In this document: positions 8,707 to 9,851 of the stretch, piece by piece
How the letters are laid out: each line of letters opens with the position of its first letter
Numbering within the stretch: the stretch's first letter is position 1
Source of the DNA: Reyranella sp.
Lineage (GTDB): Bacteria > Pseudomonadota > Alphaproteobacteria > Reyranellales > Reyranellaceae
NCBI GenBank assembly: GCA_016780605.1
Contig: JADHLS010000125.1
Span: forward strand, 1-9,851
Length of the DNA stretch: 9,851 nt
Direction: 5' to 3'
The notes under the pieces: model-generated
Database searches by the model: none
Told to the model about the DNA's origin: nothing
Seen by the model: only the letters and a program-made list of their open reading frames with translations
Position numbers and translations under genes: made by a program

Positions 8707-9243
8707 ATGGCGGCTGGCTCCCTGTACCGACGGGTGTTGGGAGCCGCGTACGCCGCCCAATCCGCCGCCGGGCAGGCCTTGCATGACGCGGGTACCTCGC
8801 GATGGACGGGCAGTTGCAGTGTCGAGGGCGGAGCGACTCCCGCGGCGCGGCTCGTCGCGGCGCTGTTCCGGTTGCCCGCTGCCACTTCCAGCGCGCCAAT
8901 CACCGTCGAGTTCGTCGCCACCGCCAATGGTGAGCGGTGGACGAGGCGGATCGGCAGCAGGGCGCTGCGGTCATGGCAGTTCATTGCCAAGGCCAGGCCG
9001 GGCTGGATCGCCGAACGGTTCGGCATCTTCACGTTCGACCTCGAGCTGCTGGCCGAGGCGGGCCGACTTCAGCTCCTGATGCGCGGCATGCGTTGCTGGG
9101 GCCTGCCGCTGCCCAGGGCGCTCTGGCCACGCATCGCTGCCGGCGAGTGGGAGGAGGACGGGCGTTTTCGCTTCGACGTCGAGATCGCCCTGCCGGCCGT
9201 CGGGCGCCTGGTGCGCTACCGCGGATGGCTCACAGATCGATGA
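8707..9243 (+). CDS. DUF4166 domain-containing protein
   Basis: The 178-aa protein matches the general pattern of DUF4166 proteins, whose function is not known to me. It opens with SLYRRVLGAAY (5-15), then an ALHDAG segment (24-29), and RWTRRIGSRALRSW (77-90) resembling the family W-x-R block. WIAERFGIFTFDLEL (100-114), LPLPRALWP (133-141), GRFRFDVEIALPAVG (152-166) and LVRYRGWL (168-175) complete the pattern. No signal peptide or transmembrane helix is clear. In some genomes this domain is fused to oxidoreductase-like or SDR domains; here it stands alone. The ATG lies 6 bp after the racemase-like gene with no strong Shine-Dalgarno, so it is probably translationally coupled. Its last 14 bp overlap the 3' end of the convergent DCC gene. 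Confidence 0.75.
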   Translation: MAAGSLYRRVLGAAYAAQSAAGQALHDAGTSRWTGSCSVEGGATPAARLVAALFRLPAATSSAPITVEFVATANGERWTRRIGSRALRSWQFIAKARPGWIAERFGIFTFDLELLAEAGRLQLLMRGMRCWGLPLPRALWPRIAAGEWEEDGRFRFDVEIALPAVGRLVRYRGWLTDR

Positions 9244-9661
9244 AACGATCGCGCGTCGCCGCGTCCGGCACGAAGCACGCGTGTCGCTGCCCAAACCACC
9301 GATAGCGGTTGCGGGCGACAAGGTCGTAGACCGGATCGCGCAGCCATGCCGGGACAAGCAGCAGTGGCCGCAGCCAGCGCACCGGACCCTGCAGATACTG
9401 GAAAGCGCGCAGGGCCGCTGCCGAGCGGGCATAGACCTCCTCGCCGTCGAGCAGGAGGATCGTGCGATCGAACGTGGCATCGGGCAGCCCGAGTTCCGCC
9501 AGCACGCGCTTACCCAGCGCCGACTGCGCGCTGGCGAACTTCAGATGGCCTTCGGGATCGCGGGCCAGGCAGAAGGCGACGAAGCCGCTGCACAGCACGC
9601 AGTATCCGTCGAAGAAATAGAGCGGCCGCGGCAGGTCGCCGAGCGACGCCGGCAGCTTCAC
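9230..9661 (-). CDS. DCC family (DUF393) putative thiol-disulfide oxidoreductase
   Basis: The 143-aa protein carries the family hallmark D-x-x-C-x-x-C at FFDGYCVLC (Asp18, Cys21, Cys24) near the N-terminus, followed by a hydrophobic SGFVAFCLA segment. LKFASAQS (40-47) and the C-terminal block VYDLVARNRYRWFG (111-124) are also typical. The family is annotated as thiol-disulfide oxidoreductase by its CxxC motif; direct biochemical evidence is limited and the substrate unknown. The start is a GTG at 9661 that overlaps the stop of the upstream HAD gene in GTGA, so translation is probably coupled. The same frame stays open to the right edge, but that extension is arginine/proline-rich and is a shadow of the HAD gene. 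The 3' end overlaps the convergent DUF4166 gene by 14 bp. Confidence 0.88.
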   Translation of the reverse strand: MKLPASLGDLPRPLYFFDGYCVLCSGFVAFCLARDPEGHLKFASAQSALGKRVLAELGLPDATFDRTILLLDGEEVYARSAAALRAFQYLQGPVRWLRPLLLVPAWLRDPVYDLVARNRYRWFGQRHACFVPDAATRDRFIDL

Positions 9662-9851
9662 GCCGGAAGGCCGAGCGCCCGCAGGGCCGCCACTGTATCC
9701 CGGGCCGAGCGGTGATGGATGGCGTGCATGCCGAAGGCGCGCGCCCCTTCGACGTTGGGCAGGCTGTCGTCGATGAACACCGCTTGACCCGGCTGGAAGG
9801 CGCCGGCGCGGCAGACCAGGCCGTAGATCGCCGCGTCCGGCTTCCAGCACT
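9658..9851 (-). CDS. HAD-family hydrolase, C-terminal part (runs off right edge)
   Basis: Only the last 64 codons or so lie in the window. The visible part has the late HAD motifs: CWKPDAAIY with the conserved motif III Lys, then AVFIDDSLPNVEGARAFGM with the motif IV Asp-Asp pair, ending ALRALGLPA and a stop. This resembles the subfamily IA phosphatases (YihX-like or haloacid dehalogenase-like). The nucleophile Asp of motif I and the cap domain are outside the window, so substrate cannot be judged. The stop overlaps the GTG start of the DCC gene by 4 bp, indicating one operon read leftward. Confidence 0.85.
   Translation of the reverse strand, partial: CWKPDAAIYGLVCRAGAFQPGQAVFIDDSLPNVEGARAFGMHAIHHRSARDTVAALRALGLPA

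Noticed and set aside
9662..9850. N-terminal extension of the DCC protein to an ATG at 9850
   Set aside because: The extension is an Arg/Pro/Gly-rich alternative reading of the HAD gene, which has clear motifs in its own frame. The DCC family starts shortly before FFDGYCVLC, which fits the GTG at 9661.

Overview
The window is GC-rich chromosomal DNA with densely packed genes. It looks like an alphaproteobacterium: the FabI and UvrA proteins read like alphaproteobacterial versions, fabI leads straight into aroC, and pdxH is divergent from fabI. A Rhodospirillales or Reyranella-like host is only a guess. I see no phage genes, insertion sequence, tRNA, rRNA or CRISPR array, and no clear sign of recent transfer.

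Layout, left to right. On the minus strand, fabI (enoyl-ACP reductase, 159-995) is followed by the first 47 codons of aroC (chorismate synthase), which runs off the left edge. Divergent on the plus strand is pdxH (pyridoxamine 5'-phosphate oxidase, ending at 1667). Ten bases later comes a two-domain phosphotransferase-like/P-loop kinase fusion (1678-3171). An acid-ceramidase/NAAA-like Ntn-hydrolase (3205-4203) follows, apparently with its own promoter and an operator-like palindrome. Its 3' end meets the 3' end of uvrA (minus, 4210-7098), with 6 bp between the stops.

The 259 bp between the divergent uvrA and ssb genes hold a 36-bp imperfect inverted repeat next to uvrA and a perfect 9-bp-stem hairpin just before the ssb ribosome binding site. 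No canonical alphaproteobacterial LexA box was found there. Plus-strand ssb (7358-7837) is followed by an Asp/Glu/hydantoin racemase-like protein lacking both catalytic cysteines (7930-8700), then a DUF4166 protein (8707-9243). On the minus strand at the right edge are a DCC-family (DUF393) protein (9230-9661) and the C-terminal end of a HAD hydrolase (9658 to the edge). These two overlap by 4 bp, and the DCC gene overlaps the DUF4166 gene tail to tail by 14 bp.

Most genes are housekeeping: fatty acid synthesis, the shikimate pathway, vitamin B6 and DNA repair/replication. I do not see a clearly new multi-gene system. The most interesting items are the cysteine-less racemase homologue, the Ntn-hydrolase with its operator-like control region, the structured uvrA-ssb intergenic region, and the kinase fusion next to pdxH.
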